From the NCBI RefSeq assembly GCF_001618145.1, contig NZ_LQNF01000004.1, positions 124,001 through 188,000 on the forward strand: a stretch of 64,000 bases of DNA. Reading direction: 5' to 3'. The notes beneath the pieces are model-generated. The model did no database searches. It saw nothing but the letters and a program-made list of their open reading frames with translations, and was not told the origin of the DNA. The stretch comes from Oceanobacillus damuensis (GTDB taxonomy: Bacteria; Bacillota; Bacilli; Bacillales; Amphibacillaceae). Of this stretch, positions 9,186 to 18,834 are shown piece by piece (the stretch's first letter is position 1; the number at the start of each line of letters is the position of its first letter). The position numbers were made by a program, and so were the translations under genes.

Positions 9186-9300
9186 TGTTTTTATTGAAAA
9201 AAAGAAGTATAATAACTTTATTAAGAACAGAATATGTAAAGATGCTTTTGGTTTGTAGTTTAGTTAAGTAAATTATTCTAATATAGAGAGGTAAATTCTA

Positions 9301-9945
9301 ATGGCGATGACAAAGACTGAAATGGTTTATTTCCAACTTCTTGAAAAAATCAAAAAAGGAGACGTACGACCAGGGTCAAGGCTAGTAATTGCACAAATTG
9401 CCAGGGAATTCAATGTAAGTGAAATTCCAGTAAGAGAAGTTATACAGAGACTAGCACAAGAAGGTTTTTTAACATTAACCCCCCACGCTGCGCCTACTGT
9501 AAAAAGTCTCTCTCCTGATGAGGTTCGACAAATTTTCGAGATTCGTTCAAGTCTTGAACCTTTAGCAGCAAGACTTGCTGTTGACCACATATCAAATGCC
9601 CATATTAAAAAACTAGAACTAATAGTAGATGAATCAAAAGGAGTTTGTGAAGAGGAGGATTACAAAGGATATTTACAAATGAATACTTACTTTCATAAAT
9701 CACTTTACCAATATTGCAATAACGAAATGTTAATTAAAATGATTAATGAAATAACCGATCTCTCTTCTAGATATCCGAATTATTATCAAAATAAAGAGAC
9801 TATGCAACTATCTATTAAAGAGCATGAGGACATATTAAATGCGTTAAAAAAACGAGATGCAGATTTAATTGAACAAATTACAAGAAAACATTTATTAAAG
9901 GTAATTCCAAGATTAACCAGAATAGTAGAAGAAATGAGTGTGTAA
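9301..9945 (+). CDS. GntR-family transcriptional regulator (FCD type)
   Basis: A 214-residue DNA-binding regulator. Residues about 10-70 are the GntR winged helix (QLLEKIKKGDVRPGSRL, then NVSEIPVREVIQRLAQEGF as the recognition helix). Residues about 85-210 form an all-helical FCD effector domain, with histidines in YFHKSL, KEHEDIL and KHLLK at positions that bind a metal in this group. It is divergent from the catabolic operon, so it most likely represses it until an organic acid or acyl-CoA binds. A GAGAGGT site precedes the ATG; Met3 is an alternative start. Confidence 0.93.
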   Translation: MAMTKTEMVYFQLLEKIKKGDVRPGSRLVIAQIAREFNVSEIPVREVIQRLAQEGFLTLTPHAAPTVKSLSPDEVRQIFEIRSSLEPLAARLAVDHISNAHIKKLELIVDESKGVCEEEDYKGYLQMNTYFHKSLYQYCNNEMLIKMINEITDLSSRYPNYYQNKETMQLSIKEHEDILNALKKRDADLIEQITRKHLLKVIPRLTRIVEEMSV

Positions 9946-10014
9946 ATGGTAATTATACATTGGTATAATTGTAGAGAGTGAACCAACTTAATTAAATTCT
10001 AGGTTAGTAAAAAG

Positions 10015-10045
10015 AGCAGTGCTTATGCACTGATTTTGATTTTAT
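10015..10045 (+). terminator. Terminator after the GntR gene
   Basis: AGCAGTGC-TTAT-GCACTG is followed by ATTTTGATTTTATT: a short stem with a U-rich tail, 70 bp after the regulator stop codon. Confidence 0.65.
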
Positions 10046-10049
10046 TAGC

Positions 10050-10203
10050 TTATGTCTCTTGTTTTTGATTCTTTTGTTCTCGAATAACTCTCTCCTTCAA
10101 TTCAAGCTCTCGAACTTTTTCCTTATACTCTTTCCGCACAGTTCGACAGTTCTTCGTACAGCTCTCTTATTTTTTCATTGTACTCCTCATTCGTATTCAC
10201 TTT
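10050..10203 (-). pseudogene. Remnant of a charged coiled-coil protein
   Basis: On the minus strand from 10203 one frame reads NEEYNEKIRELYEELSN and then stops; after a shift, the next frame reads RKEYKEKVRELELKERVIRE and on to a TAA at 10050-10052. Together they look like a broken Lys/Glu-rich coiled coil of about 50 residues with no start codon in place. The composition recalls tails of plasmid mobilisation or recombination proteins, but that is only a resemblance. It is not a working gene. Confidence 0.35.
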
Positions 10204-11299
10204 CTGTTGAAGAAATTTCAAATGATTATCAATTAGAAAATGGAGAAGAGGAATTCATTGAAGATTTTATTCAAGACAGAAAACAAATTTTGATTACAGA
10301 TAAGTAATTTGTATATAAATATACTGGTATACAAATATAAATGAAAATCCAGCGGGGAAAGAATAATGCAAAGCACCAGGAGGGAAAGGAGAAGGAGAGG
10401 CAATATAAATTTAATTTAGATACCTATAGTTGCTGCTTGTACCTGCGTTTTTTCATTTCGCTTAACATATCCCTTTCCTCCCACTATTTCTTTCAATCCA
10501 GAAACGATCGTTGATGCAAAGCCCCTTGTTTTTTGGAACGAATGCTTTTGTTAGCAGTTTGATAGGAACTGGATTTGGATTTCTGCTGATTTATAGAATC
10601 TGAATGGGCATTCTGAACGTAACGATTATTCAAATGCTGGCAGGGATTCCTTGCGATTATTCCTTTAATTGCTGGTTGGATTCCCATTGAGTAATTGGCT
10701 CGGTACCATTTCCCTAGCTATATATTGTGTATCACCGGACTTATGGCTTTCATGTTCTTTCTGTTTCTCCTGCTTGGGTACCGCTTTATCCATAGGTGTT
10801 TTTTCTCCTGATTGGCAGGCATTTGATAAGATCTTACTCTGTTCCTGTTATTATTGGGACTTTTAAGAATGCCTGGGGTTGATGGACATTCTCCTGTTGT
10901 TGGAAGTCTATGTGTTGTACCTTGTTCAAGTATTCCCGCATTGCTCTTACTTTCTCCCGATTCCCTATATAACATCTCTATTGGCAAAGATTATCGTAAC
11001 TGTTTCGTGATCCCCCTTTTTGCTATTTCCATTGTTTCCTTTTTGAACCATCTTTTGCAGGGCTTTTCGCTTCATTCTAACTTTTGGCATTATTTTTCTG
11101 CCCCATTCCTTCACCGGAACCCACCGAAGCTAGTATCGGTGTTGACCCAGCTATCATAACAAACTGTCTTTTCGTATATATATGGAGATAATCGCAATGC
11201 TAAAGGTGCACTAAATAAAGATCTTATCTTATAGCATAATGTGATCAGACATAGCCGCCGTCACATCCCTCAAAGCCCTCTCTTCCAAATAAAGACAGT
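10204..11299. other. About 1.1 kb without a supported gene; likely gene debris
   Basis: All six frames are broken every 30-100 codons. Short forward frames are hydrophobic (for instance a piece with FVSSLIGTGFGFLL near 10540), while opposite frames are Ser/Asn/Lys-rich, for instance near 10830, where a piece reads MDKAVPKQEKQKEHESHKSG. None has a good ribosome-binding site or a family I recognise. Composition resembles coding DNA that has decayed, on one strand or the other. It separates the catabolic operon from the nuclease gene. Confidence 0.45.
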
Positions 11300-11335
11300 A
11301 AAAGGGCCCAGCTCATAAATGAACTGAACCCTTTA
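11300..11335 (-). terminator. Terminator of the nuclease/nucleotidase gene
   Basis: In minus-strand sense AAAGGGTTCAG...CTGGGCCCTTTT forms an imperfect hairpin ending in U residues, starting 4 nt past the stop of the 1240-residue gene. Confidence 0.6.
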
Positions 11336-11339
11336 TCTA

Positions 11340-14300
11340 TTAATCTTCCAGACTAACCTTCAGTACTTTGCTTTCTACATCTTCCATTTCAAATGTCACT
11401 GAGTTAGTATGATCTGTTACCGTTAATGTTGTGTCTTTGTCTTTCAGCAGATCTACCTGTTTTTTATTGAGCAGTAAGGATCTCGGTTTCTTCTCGTTAT
11501 AAATAGTGATCGATACATGTGCACTATATTCGACTGCTTCCAGTTCCTTTGTGTCTACAGTAGCAGCACCATTATTTTGCATTGGCTCAACCTCTGTCAC
11601 TTGCGGTTCTGGCTCTTCCTCACCAGGTATTTCATCTGTTTCCGCGATTCTTCCTTCAGGTCCATAAATTATTGGATTCGCTTCTGAGCTGTTCAGGCTT
11701 TCCACAAAAGCAACTGTGGCATCGATATCTTCAGGACCCATTGTTGGATTCTGACCAAGATCTTTGATCGGACCATCTGAAGTTCCCATATAATTGTTTA
11801 CAACCAATGTATATGTTTCATTTTCATCAATTGGCGTACCATCAGGGAATGTAATATTTACTGCTTCGTTCAATTCCCTGTTCCATGAATAATGGAATCC
11901 ACTGATACTGTAATCAGGACCATAAACCGGATGCAGCTGTTCATTGATGATCGGATATAGGTCAGCACCAGTAATTTCAACTGTCATTAATGTATTACCG
12001 AATGGCTGAATATTATATAATTCACCCCAGGTAATTTCCCCGGCAAGTAAATCATCACGAATTCCTCCTCCATTCATCATGGCGAAATCCGTTTGAATAC
12101 CTTCTTCTTCCATGGCCCAAATCATGCCATCCGCTATCAAGTTACCAAGGCCATGATCACCATCATTTGTGTAGCTTCCTGTAAGATCCTGAGCATTGTA
12201 CCCAACTACTTCATTGATAATTGGCGCAATTTGTTCCGCATATTTTGCGAGAATTCCCGCGACATTTTCGTCAGCTGTATAATCACTTTGCTTCACAAAT
12301 ACAATTTCAGCTTCTTTTTCCACGATATCGCCAGTTGTACGGTCAATTGCCAAATCGACATCAGCAAATGCCTGACCATATTCAGCTGCCTGCACAATCA
12401 ATTTATTATCAACCTCTACGTTGTTAACCGCATGGTTATGGGCAGCGAATATGACATCAACCGCATCATCAACTGCATATGCCAAATCAGCTGCAGCACC
12501 TGAAGCCGTTTCACCAGATTGATAAGCTGGCATATGGGCAAGAACGATAATTGCTTCAACACCTTGGTCAGTCAATTCAGCAACTGCATCATTAACAGCA
12601 TCCGCTTCATCTGTAAATGCTACATTCTCAAGGGATGAAGGCATTACCATATTAACTGTTTCTACAGTATTGACACCAATAAAGCCAATTTCCACGCCAT
12701 CTACTTCTTCGATTGCATATGGTGGCAAGAATGCTTCACCAGAATCCTCATATTCACAGTTTGCACAGAGCACCGGGAAATTCATCCCATCGTAACCCTC
12801 TGTACCCAAACCTTCTGGGTGTTCTCCCCCATTTATCATACGCAGTAATTCGTCAACGCCTTCATCAAATTCATGATTTCCGACAGTACCGACATCAAAG
12901 CCAATCTCTTCCATTATCTCTACAGTCGGCTCATCTTGCAGAAGTCCTGATACAGGCGAACTTCCTCCAATCATGTCACCCGCGTGAACAATTAATGTGT
13001 CAGGGTTTTCCTGCTCCCTTTCTTTAATGGCGGCAGTTGTATAATCCATACGTCCATACATATCTGAGTTGCCATCACTATCAGGGTCTAACCTATACTC
13101 CTGATCAATCTTACCGTGTAAATCATTCATACTTAAAATCTGCAATTCAAGCAGATTCTCATCAGGGTTTCCTTCATTTTCAACTGGTATATATCCATAC
13201 GATTCGGCTTCCTGAGCACTTGAGAAGAAAATTCTTTTCTCAACCGGAACATCTTCCCAATCATTTGGTTCCACATATTCCATCGTATCTGAATTTCCAA
13301 CATACCTTAAGAATCCTTTTTGATCATCATTTGCCCGGAATGCAAACGGCAGCTCCAATAATGGATCTTCCGGATTCCAAATTCCCAATCCCGCATCTTT
13401 CGCTTCCTTCACTGCCTGTTGATACAACGGATATGCTTCTTCATCAATTGGCGCGAGGAAGTATGTTGAAGCATAACCTGCTTCTACCATTTCCAGATTG
13501 ATGTTCAGATTATCATCTTTACGAATAACTTCAGCCAGAATTCTTCCGTAATCATCTGTCGGTTCATCACCGATTTTCAGATAGATTTCATCTCCCGGCT
13601 GGATGAGTTCACTTATATAATCTGTCGCCAAATCACCATAATATTTTTGGTTCTCATTTATTTCCTGTCTTTCAGGATCATTATTTTTTGCTGCATAGGT
13701 TTCTGCAGTGTCCATATTCAGGAAACGTACTCTCGTCTCGCCAAAAACCGGAGTCTCAATCCGGATTGTGTCTCCATCTGTAACTCTCTCAACAGTAGTT
13801 TCATAGTATCCTGCCGCAGTTGGAGGTTCCGGTTGTTCAGCCGCTACCTGCAAATCAGTCTGCTCCGTCGGAATCAGCTGGTAATCATTATATTGACTTA
13901 CGATTGCTGTAATGTTATACCATAAATCAGATTCAACTTGATTAATGTCGAGCGCATTCTCCATTACACGCAATATTGTTCCATTAAAATCAGCATCGAC
14001 CAAGGATACATTATACCCACCGCCGGCCGGGCTGCCTGGAATATTATTGATAAATCCTGTCACCTGAACGAGCTGCCCCTCATAGGATTCTGCCACATCA
14101 GGATCCTGCAGGTCTTCAAGTGAAATTTGCGTCGGTTCTGGCAATGCTTGTCCTGTTTCCAGTATTTCAATAGAACTTGGAATCACTTCTTTTAAGCCAT
14201 TATAGGAATCCAGTTCACCTGCAACTTGTACTCTATCTCCTTTGGTAAGATCAGGTAATTCCCCCTGGTTGTAAGCAAATAGATTAATGCCACCAGTACC

Positions 14301-15062
14301 ATCCTGAATATAGGCCGTGAACTGCGAACCATTACTGATCGCTGCATTATCTGCCGTTACAACCCCTTCCACCGTAACTTCTGTTCCATCACTTAAATTA
14401 CGGGCTTCATCAATGGAATACACGTCCCCAGGTTCTCCAGGCTCACCCGGTTCCACTGGTGGGTCAGTCGGCTCAATGCCATCCATCGTATGACTACCCA
14501 AGTATGCAAACGTATCTTTCGCATAATCAATCCATTGCCCTTCATCATACGCTTCAGCAGGCGCTGTGATGGATGGTTGTCGTACTAGAGTTACGTCCTC
14601 ACCGGGGTCCAATTGCTCTCCAATTTCCCCAAGAATGTCAATCACGTTGTCATTTTTAGATAAACTAAATGCATCGTCTCCATTAAAATTAATCACAGAA
14701 TCATTAAGGATATCTGCTTGTTCGAGTATCTTAGAGTCAGCACCGCTATTTGCCAGTACAAGTACATCACCATGTTGTAGTGTGCCAGTAAGCTCCATTG
14801 TCTGACTTGCCAAAGAGGCTCCATTACTGTATAGCTCCAACGAATACTCTGATAACTCAACCTCACTTCCCGTACCATTATAAATTTCTATCGCCTTGTT
14901 ATGAGAACTTCCTTCCATATACTCAGAAATAAATAAATCCTCTGCAGTTACGTCATTACTCTCAGCTGCTGCTGTTAAAGAAAATACAGGTGCAAAGTTC
15001 AAAAACACCAAAGCAACAATTAGGAACATACTTACTGTTTTTCTTAAAACTGTACGCTTCAT
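11340..15062 (-). CDS. yhcR: Secreted YhcR-like endonuclease / 5'-nucleotidase
   Basis: A 1240-residue multidomain exported enzyme for breaking down extracellular nucleic acid. In order: a Sec signal peptide (about 1-35, ending near LTAAAES); a lamin-tail-like domain (about 40-165, starting DLFISEYMEG); two OB-fold-like segments (about 215-400); a staphylococcal-nuclease domain (about 420-575, with VTDGDTI, RFLNMDTAE and DDYGRIL); and a calcineurin-type metallophosphatase with 5'-nucleotidase C-terminal domain (about 640-1125, with SMNDLHG, HAGDMIG, GNHEFD and AHNHAV metal motifs). The layout matches B. subtilis YhcR, but no LPXTG-type sorting motif or C-terminal membrane anchor is present; the chain ends KVLKVSLED. 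So this form is probably released. The start has an AAAGGAGG site. It is a single-gene unit. Confidence 0.93.
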   Translation of the reverse strand: MKRTVLRKTVSMFLIVALVFLNFAPVFSLTAAAESNDVTAEDLFISEYMEGSSHNKAIEIYNGTGSEVELSEYSLELYSNGASLASQTMELTGTLQHGDVLVLANSGADSKILEQADILNDSVINFNGDDAFSLSKNDNVIDILGEIGEQLDPGEDVTLVRQPSITAPAEAYDEGQWIDYAKDTFAYLGSHTMDGIEPTDPPVEPGEPGEPGDVYSIDEARNLSDGTEVTVEGVVTADNAAISNGSQFTAYIQDGTGGINLFAYNQGELPDLTKGDRVQVAGELDSYNGLKEVIPSSIEILETGQALPEPTQISLEDLQDPDVAESYEGQLVQVTGFINNIPGSPAGGGYNVSLVDADFNGTILRVMENALDINQVESDLWYNITAIVSQYNDYQLIPTEQTDLQVAAEQPEPPTAAGYYETTVERVTDGDTIRIETPVFGETRVRFLNMDTAETYAAKNNDPERQEINENQKYYGDLATDYISELIQPGDEIYLKIGDEPTDDYGRILAEVIRKDDNLNINLEMVEAGYASTYFLAPIDEEAYPLYQQAVKEAKDAGLGIWNPEDPLLELPFAFRANDDQKGFLRYVGNSDTMEYVEPNDWEDVPVEKRIFFSSAQEAESYGYIPVENEGNPDENLLELQILSMNDLHGKIDQEYRLDPDSDGNSDMYGRMDYTTAAIKEREQENPDTLIVHAGDMIGGSSPVSGLLQDEPTVEIMEEIGFDVGTVGNHEFDEGVDELLRMINGGEHPEGLGTEGYDGMNFPVLCANCEYEDSGEAFLPPYAIEEVDGVEIGFIGVNTVETVNMVMPSSLENVAFTDEADAVNDAVAELTDQGVEAIIVLAHMPAYQSGETASGAAADLAYAVDDAVDVIFAAHNHAVNNVEVDNKLIVQAAEYGQAFADVDLAIDRTTGDIVEKEAEIVFVKQSDYTADENVAGILAKYAEQIAPIINEVVGYNAQDLTGSYTNDGDHGLGNLIADGMIWAMEEEGIQTDFAMMNGGGIRDDLLAGEITWGELYNIQPFGNTLMTVEITGADLYPIINEQLHPVYGPDYSISGFHYSWNRELNEAVNITFPDGTPIDENETYTLVVNNYMGTSDGPIKDLGQNPTMGPEDIDATVAFVESLNSSEANPIIYGPEGRIAETDEIPGEEEPEPQVTEVEPMQNNGAATVDTKELEAVEYSAHVSITIYNEKKPRSLLLNKKQVDLLKDKDTTLTVTDHTNSVTFEMEDVESKVLKVSLED

Positions 15063-15433
15063 TGGTATCCTCCTTTAGTTTAAGGTATTTTGGTTTTGAT
15101 ACGAGATTTTACGTCAAAATACGCACCAATCCCTACTTAAATATGGCATAAAAGGAAAATGGATACTATGTAATATTTGTAAATATATTGTAAATTCAGT
15201 TCCTATTACCCAGTAATTTCCTAAAACAGATAAAAATACCTAAACACATGCTTATAGTAGTTTTTTTTCAGATAGAAAAAGTATAAGTGAAGCAAGATTA
15301 AAAGGGTATTAGAATAAACCTGTCCCTTTTCCCTGATACTCTAACTTCCGCAGTTTACAGCTAAAACTTATGACAATTCATCTAATATATCAAGGTTGAA
15401 AAGTTGTATCAAAACAGCTATAATGAAAGTTAC
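15063..15433. other. Intergenic space between nuclease gene and tRNA-Ala
   Basis: About 370 AT-rich bases containing the nuclease promoter region (minus strand) and the tRNA promoter (plus strand). No reading frame longer than a few tens of codons has a ribosome-binding site. Confidence 0.5.
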
Positions 15434-15506
15434 GGGGCATTAGCTCAGCTGGGAGAGCGCTTCGCTGGCAGCGAAGAGGTCAGCGGTTCGAGCCCGCTAT
15501 GCTCCA
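15434..15506 (+). tRNA. tRNA-Ala (anticodon GGC)
   Basis: A 73-nt cloverleaf. Acceptor strands are GGGGCAT and ATGCTCC with one G-U pair; the D arm has TAGCTCAGCTGGGAGAGC; the anticodon stem-loop CTTCG-CTGGCAG-CGAAG places GGC at 34-36; the T arm contains GGTTCGAGCCC. The discriminator is A and the CCA end is not encoded. It stands alone, not in an rRNA or tRNA cluster. Confidence 0.96.
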
Positions 15507-15513
15507 TAAACAG

Positions 15514-15557
15514 AAAAAACGCTGAAACCATGGAATTGGTTTACAGCGTTTTTTTAG
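15514..15557 (+). terminator. Terminator after tRNA-Ala
   Basis: AAAAAACGCTG and CAGCGTTTTTTT pair around an inner AAACC/GGTTT stem, directly after the tRNA 3' end. Confidence 0.85.
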
Positions 15558-15885
15558 GTTATTCCTTTCACACAGCAGCTCAATGATGGATCCCTGCAAA
15601 AAGTGGCAATTGAAGTATTTAATCAAACGTTTGTCCAATTTCGTATAAACCTTTTAAAAACCTTTATTAATCTTTAACTGTCAGAATACCCTGTAAAACC
15701 CGCTTTAAAAATTAATCCCCTGTCTGCAAGATAATTGATTCTATCTTTCCCCAGGCTTTTTTCCGTTAACAATCCAGTCTATTTATAACAAGGCGCACTT
15801 TATAAAATTATTGAAATCATCAATGACAAGAGCGGTTTTATTTGATATGCTTAATGCAATAGTTCTACAAATCTCATATCGCAAA

Positions 15886-15986
15886 ACTACTAGGGGTGCC
15901 CAATGGTGTGGGCTGAGAGGAAAGCATGTGTACACTTTCCGACTCTTATGGACCTGATCTGGCTAATACCAGCGGAGGGAAGTAGT
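15886..15986 (+). promoter_or_regulatory. TPP (THI-box) riboswitch
   Basis: Class-defining segments are present: ACTACTAGGGGTGCC at the 5' side, GGCTGAGAGG, ACCTGATCTGGCTAATACC and GCGGAGGGAAGTAGT at the 3' side, with P1 formed by ACTACT (15886-15891) and AGTAGT (15981-15986). It senses thiamine pyrophosphate and controls thiW-tenA-thiD-thiM-thiE. Confidence 0.97.
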
Positions 15987-16020
15987 CGGACATTACGTCC
16001 ATTCTATTTTCAGCTTATCA

Positions 16021-16046
16021 AGCCAGGTCCATTAAGGATCTGGCTT
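16021..16046 (+). terminator. Riboswitch-controlled terminator of the thi operon
   Basis: AGCCAGGTCC-ATTAA-GGATCTGGCT forms a 10-bp stem followed by TTTTTT. It lies between the TPP aptamer and thiW, so high TPP should cause premature termination. Confidence 0.9.
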
Positions 16047-16081
16047 TTTTGGTGCATTCCTTTATTGAAAAGGAGGAAATT

Positions 16082-16567
16082 ATGAATCGAACCCGTTTGT
16101 TAACAACAATGGCCGTTTTTGTAGCAATTGGAACGATCGGTGCCCAGTTATTGTGGTTTCCGACAGGTATCGCAAGAGCATATCCTGTTCAGCATGCAGT
16201 CAATGTAATGGCTGCTGTCATGCTTGGCCCAGGCCCTGCCGTAGCAATCGCCTTTATGATTGGCTTGCTTCGGAATATGCTTGGACTTGGAACATTATTG
16301 GCTTTTCCAGGTGGAATGATCGGTGCTTTTTTCGCGGGCTATCTTTATAAAAAAGTCGGGAAAAAGCCAGCGGCTGTCATTGGTGAATCTTTCGGATCCG
16401 GAATAATCGGATCATTGTTCGCCGTACCTTTTGCCCAGGTATTTATGGGAACCTCTGTTGGTGCATTGGCTTTTCTTCCGGGATTCTTTGCAAGTAGTAT
16501 AACCGGGGGCTTGATAGGCTGGTTCATCATTACAAGAATTAAAACCGAAACTCTACTACGTGTTTAA
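16082..16567 (+). CDS. thiW: ThiW, ECF-type thiazole transporter S component
   Basis: A membrane protein of 161 residues with about five hydrophobic segments, the substrate-binding subunit of an energy-coupling-factor importer for the thiazole moiety of thiamine. The opening MNRTRLLTTMAVFVAIGTIG and the FPTGIARAYPVQHAVNV segment are characteristic of ThiW. It is the first gene after the TPP riboswitch, and the operon has thiM but no thiazole synthesis gene, which fits salvage of hydroxyethylthiazole. The frame extends upstream to 16049, but the ATG at 16082 follows AAAGGAGGAAATT. Shared ECF A and T subunits are not in the window. Confidence 0.92.
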   Translation: MNRTRLLTTMAVFVAIGTIGAQLLWFPTGIARAYPVQHAVNVMAAVMLGPGPAVAIAFMIGLLRNMLGLGTLLAFPGGMIGAFFAGYLYKKVGKKPAAVIGESFGSGIIGSLFAVPFAQVFMGTSVGALAFLPGFFASSITGGLIGWFIITRIKTETLLRV

Positions 16568-16581
16568 CAGGAGGCTGTTCA

Positions 16582-17265
16582 ATGACTTTTACAAATGTTT
16601 TAAGAGAAGAAAACGAAGATATTTTCCAAATGATATTTGATCATCCATTTGTTCAAGGTATCGGTAAAGGGAAACTTCCACATGAAGCAGTGGAACACTA
16701 TGTGAAGGCTGATTTTGAATATTTAAATGCCTTTATGCAGATTTATGGAGTTGCCCTGTCAAAATCGTCCAAACGGGAGGATATCCGCTATTTTCATGAA
16801 CGCATTCAGTTTATTTTACATGACGAGATTCATCCACATCATAATTTCTGTGATTACATTGGTGCTGGCTATGAGGAACTTCAGGGATACCCACTTCCCC
16901 CAACTGCCGACCATTACGTCAAACATATGATGTACCATGCACAAACAGGCACATTGGCAGAAACGATAGGCGCATTGTTGCCTTGTCCATGGACATATAT
17001 TGAAATTGGTCAGGAATTGGTAAAGAAATTTAACCCGACCGCTGACCACCCTTTCTATACGTGGATTAACTTTTATGCGAAATCAGACAGCACTACAATG
17101 GAAATGCGAAAACAGTTGGATATTTTGGCCGCTGAGGCATCAGTGACAGAACAAAAGCGAATAAAAGATGCATTCCGCAAAAGTTGCCAACTTGAATTAG
17201 CATTCTGGGAAATGGCTTATACATGTGAAGAGTGGCCATCAAAAAGGACGGTGTCAAATCAATGA
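16582..17265 (+). CDS. tenA: TenA, thiaminase II / aminopyrimidine aminohydrolase
   Basis: A 227-residue all-helical enzyme that hydrolyses degraded thiamine pyrimidines (such as aminomethyl-HMP) to HMP for reuse. The catalytic Cys lies in LLPCPWTYIEIG, the conserved Glu near the C-terminus in LELAFWEMAY, and the N-terminal ADFEYLNAF segment supplies the substrate-binding Asp. It follows thiW by 14 bp with a GGAGG site. HMP made here would go to ThiD, the next gene. Confidence 0.95.
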   Translation: MTFTNVLREENEDIFQMIFDHPFVQGIGKGKLPHEAVEHYVKADFEYLNAFMQIYGVALSKSSKREDIRYFHERIQFILHDEIHPHHNFCDYIGAGYEELQGYPLPPTADHYVKHMMYHAQTGTLAETIGALLPCPWTYIEIGQELVKKFNPTADHPFYTWINFYAKSDSTTMEMRKQLDILAAEASVTEQKRIKDAFRKSCQLELAFWEMAYTCEEWPSKRTVSNQ

Positions 17266-18080
17266 AACAAGTATCATGCGCACTTACAATTGCCGGCACA
17301 GACCCAAGCGGTGGCGCGGGTATCCATGCCGATCTAAAAACGTTTCAGGAGTTAAAAAGCTATGGAATGTCTGTCATAACCTCCGTAGTCGCACAGAATA
17401 CAACTGGTGTTCAGGCAATTCATCATGTTCCGCTTGATATGATTGAGCAGCAGCTTGATTCCGTCATTTCAGATATCCCTGTCCATGCATTTAAGACTGG
17501 GATGATTGCAAACATTGACATGATGAAGATAGCAGCAAGGAAAATACCCGAGATCAAGGCTCCTTACGTGATGGACCCTGTCATGGTGGCGACTAGCGGT
17601 GACCCATTGATAGAACAAAGCGCACGTGACTTTTTACGAGAACAGCTTTTGCCATTAACCACGGTTGTAACACCAAATATCCCTGAAGCTGAATATCTTA
17701 TTGGGGAAAAGATCGAAACGGTGGAGGATATGAAACAAGCTGCGGAATTAATTGTTGAGAAATATCGTGCAGGCGCCGCTCTCGTCAAAGGAGGTCATTT
17801 ACAGGGAGAAGCAATTGATTTTCTATACGATGGTTCAAAAGTGCATACTTTCTCCGCAGAACGGATCAATACAAAAAATACGCATGGCACTGGATGTACT
17901 TACTCTGCAGCGATTACTGCCTATTTAAGTCAAGGCTTGCCATTATATGATGCGGTCGATAGGGCAAAGCATTTTGTAACAGCAGCCATTCAGCATTCCT
18001 TTCCCATCGGTTCGGGGAACGGTCCGACTAACCATTGGGCAACACGAGAGGGAGAAGGTAACCATGGATCAAACAATTAA
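17262..18080 (+). CDS. thiD: ThiD, HMP / HMP-phosphate kinase
   Basis: A ribokinase-fold kinase that phosphorylates hydroxymethylpyrimidine twice to give HMP-PP. The N-terminal TIAGTDPSGGAGIHADLKTF segment and the GTGCTYSAAI anion-hole motif near the C-terminus are typical. The frame opens at 17232 inside tenA; I choose the ATG at 17262, which overlaps the tenA stop as ATGA, giving 272 residues. The 3' end overlaps thiM by 17 bp, so the three genes are probably translationally coupled. Related pyridoxal kinases exist, but the thi context decides. Confidence 0.95.
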   Translation: MKQVSCALTIAGTDPSGGAGIHADLKTFQELKSYGMSVITSVVAQNTTGVQAIHHVPLDMIEQQLDSVISDIPVHAFKTGMIANIDMMKIAARKIPEIKAPYVMDPVMVATSGDPLIEQSARDFLREQLLPLTTVVTPNIPEAEYLIGEKIETVEDMKQAAELIVEKYRAGAALVKGGHLQGEAIDFLYDGSKVHTFSAERINTKNTHGTGCTYSAAITAYLSQGLPLYDAVDRAKHFVTAAIQHSFPIGSGNGPTNHWATREGEGNHGSNN

Positions 18081-18831
18081 TAAAGTCAGAAAAAAAACTC
18101 CGTTAATACATCATTTAACCAATCAAGTCGTTATGAATTTTACGGCAAATGGGCTTTTGTCTTTTGGGGCTGCTCCTGTCATGGCCAAGGCGACTGAGGA
18201 AGCTCAAGAAATGGCCTCTTTGGCTAATGGTGTATTAATCAATATAGGCACATTGACAGCTCCGGACTTAAACGCTATGATCGTTGCCGGAAAGACTGCA
18301 AACGAAAGGGGTATACCTGTCGTGCTGGATCCGGTAGGTGTAGCAGCAACTCCATTTCGGACGAAAGCTGTTAAACAGATTTTAGATAAAGTGAAACCAG
18401 CAGCCATTAAGGGGAATGCAGGCGAACTTGCCCACCTTGTCGAGATTCCATGGGAAACAAAAGGCGTTGAATCTATTGGTGATGGAGATACAGAAGAAAT
18501 TGCCAGAAAAGTCAGGGATGTATATGGTACTACAGCGGTAATTACCGGAAAGACGGACATTATTTGCACAGAAAACGATTTGATCCGTAATGATACAGGC
18601 CATCCTATTTTAACTAAAGTGACAGGTGCAGGATGTCTGCTGGGTTCCATTCTAACGGCATGTCTTACGACTGATGACAAAGTGGAAGAACAAGCCCTTG
18701 CAGCTGTAAAATTTTATGGCTTAGCGGCAGAATATGCTGCTTCAAGTAAAGAGGTGACTGGTCCCGGAACTTTTATTCCACGCTTTATCGATGCCCTTTC
18801 ACTTAACATTGATCAGCTTGAGAGGAGATAA
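18064..18831 (+). CDS. thiM: ThiM, hydroxyethylthiazole kinase
   Basis: A 255-residue kinase that phosphorylates the thiazole alcohol imported by ThiW. Family segments are the opening KTPLIHHLTNQVVMNFTANG, VLDPVGVAATPFR, and GAGCLLGSIL with the catalytic Cys. It starts within the end of thiD behind GGGAGAAGG and stops 3 bp before thiE. It fits with thiW as a thiazole salvage pair. Confidence 0.96.
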   Translation: MDQTINKVRKKTPLIHHLTNQVVMNFTANGLLSFGAAPVMAKATEEAQEMASLANGVLINIGTLTAPDLNAMIVAGKTANERGIPVVLDPVGVAATPFRTKAVKQILDKVKPAAIKGNAGELAHLVEIPWETKGVESIGDGDTEEIARKVRDVYGTTAVITGKTDIICTENDLIRNDTGHPILTKVTGAGCLLGSILTACLTTDDKVEEQALAAVKFYGLAAEYAASSKEVTGPGTFIPRFIDALSLNIDQLERR

Positions 18832-18834
18832 CTG

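Noticed and set aside
10059-10307. An 82-residue plus-strand frame
   Set aside because: No ribosome-binding site, low-complexity hydrophobic start, and it runs antisense to the coiled-coil remnant; the acidic end is not a known family.
10718-10987. An 89-residue minus-strand frame in the debris region
   Set aside because: No start signal, no recognised motif, and neighbouring frames are equally open; it is not enough for a gene.
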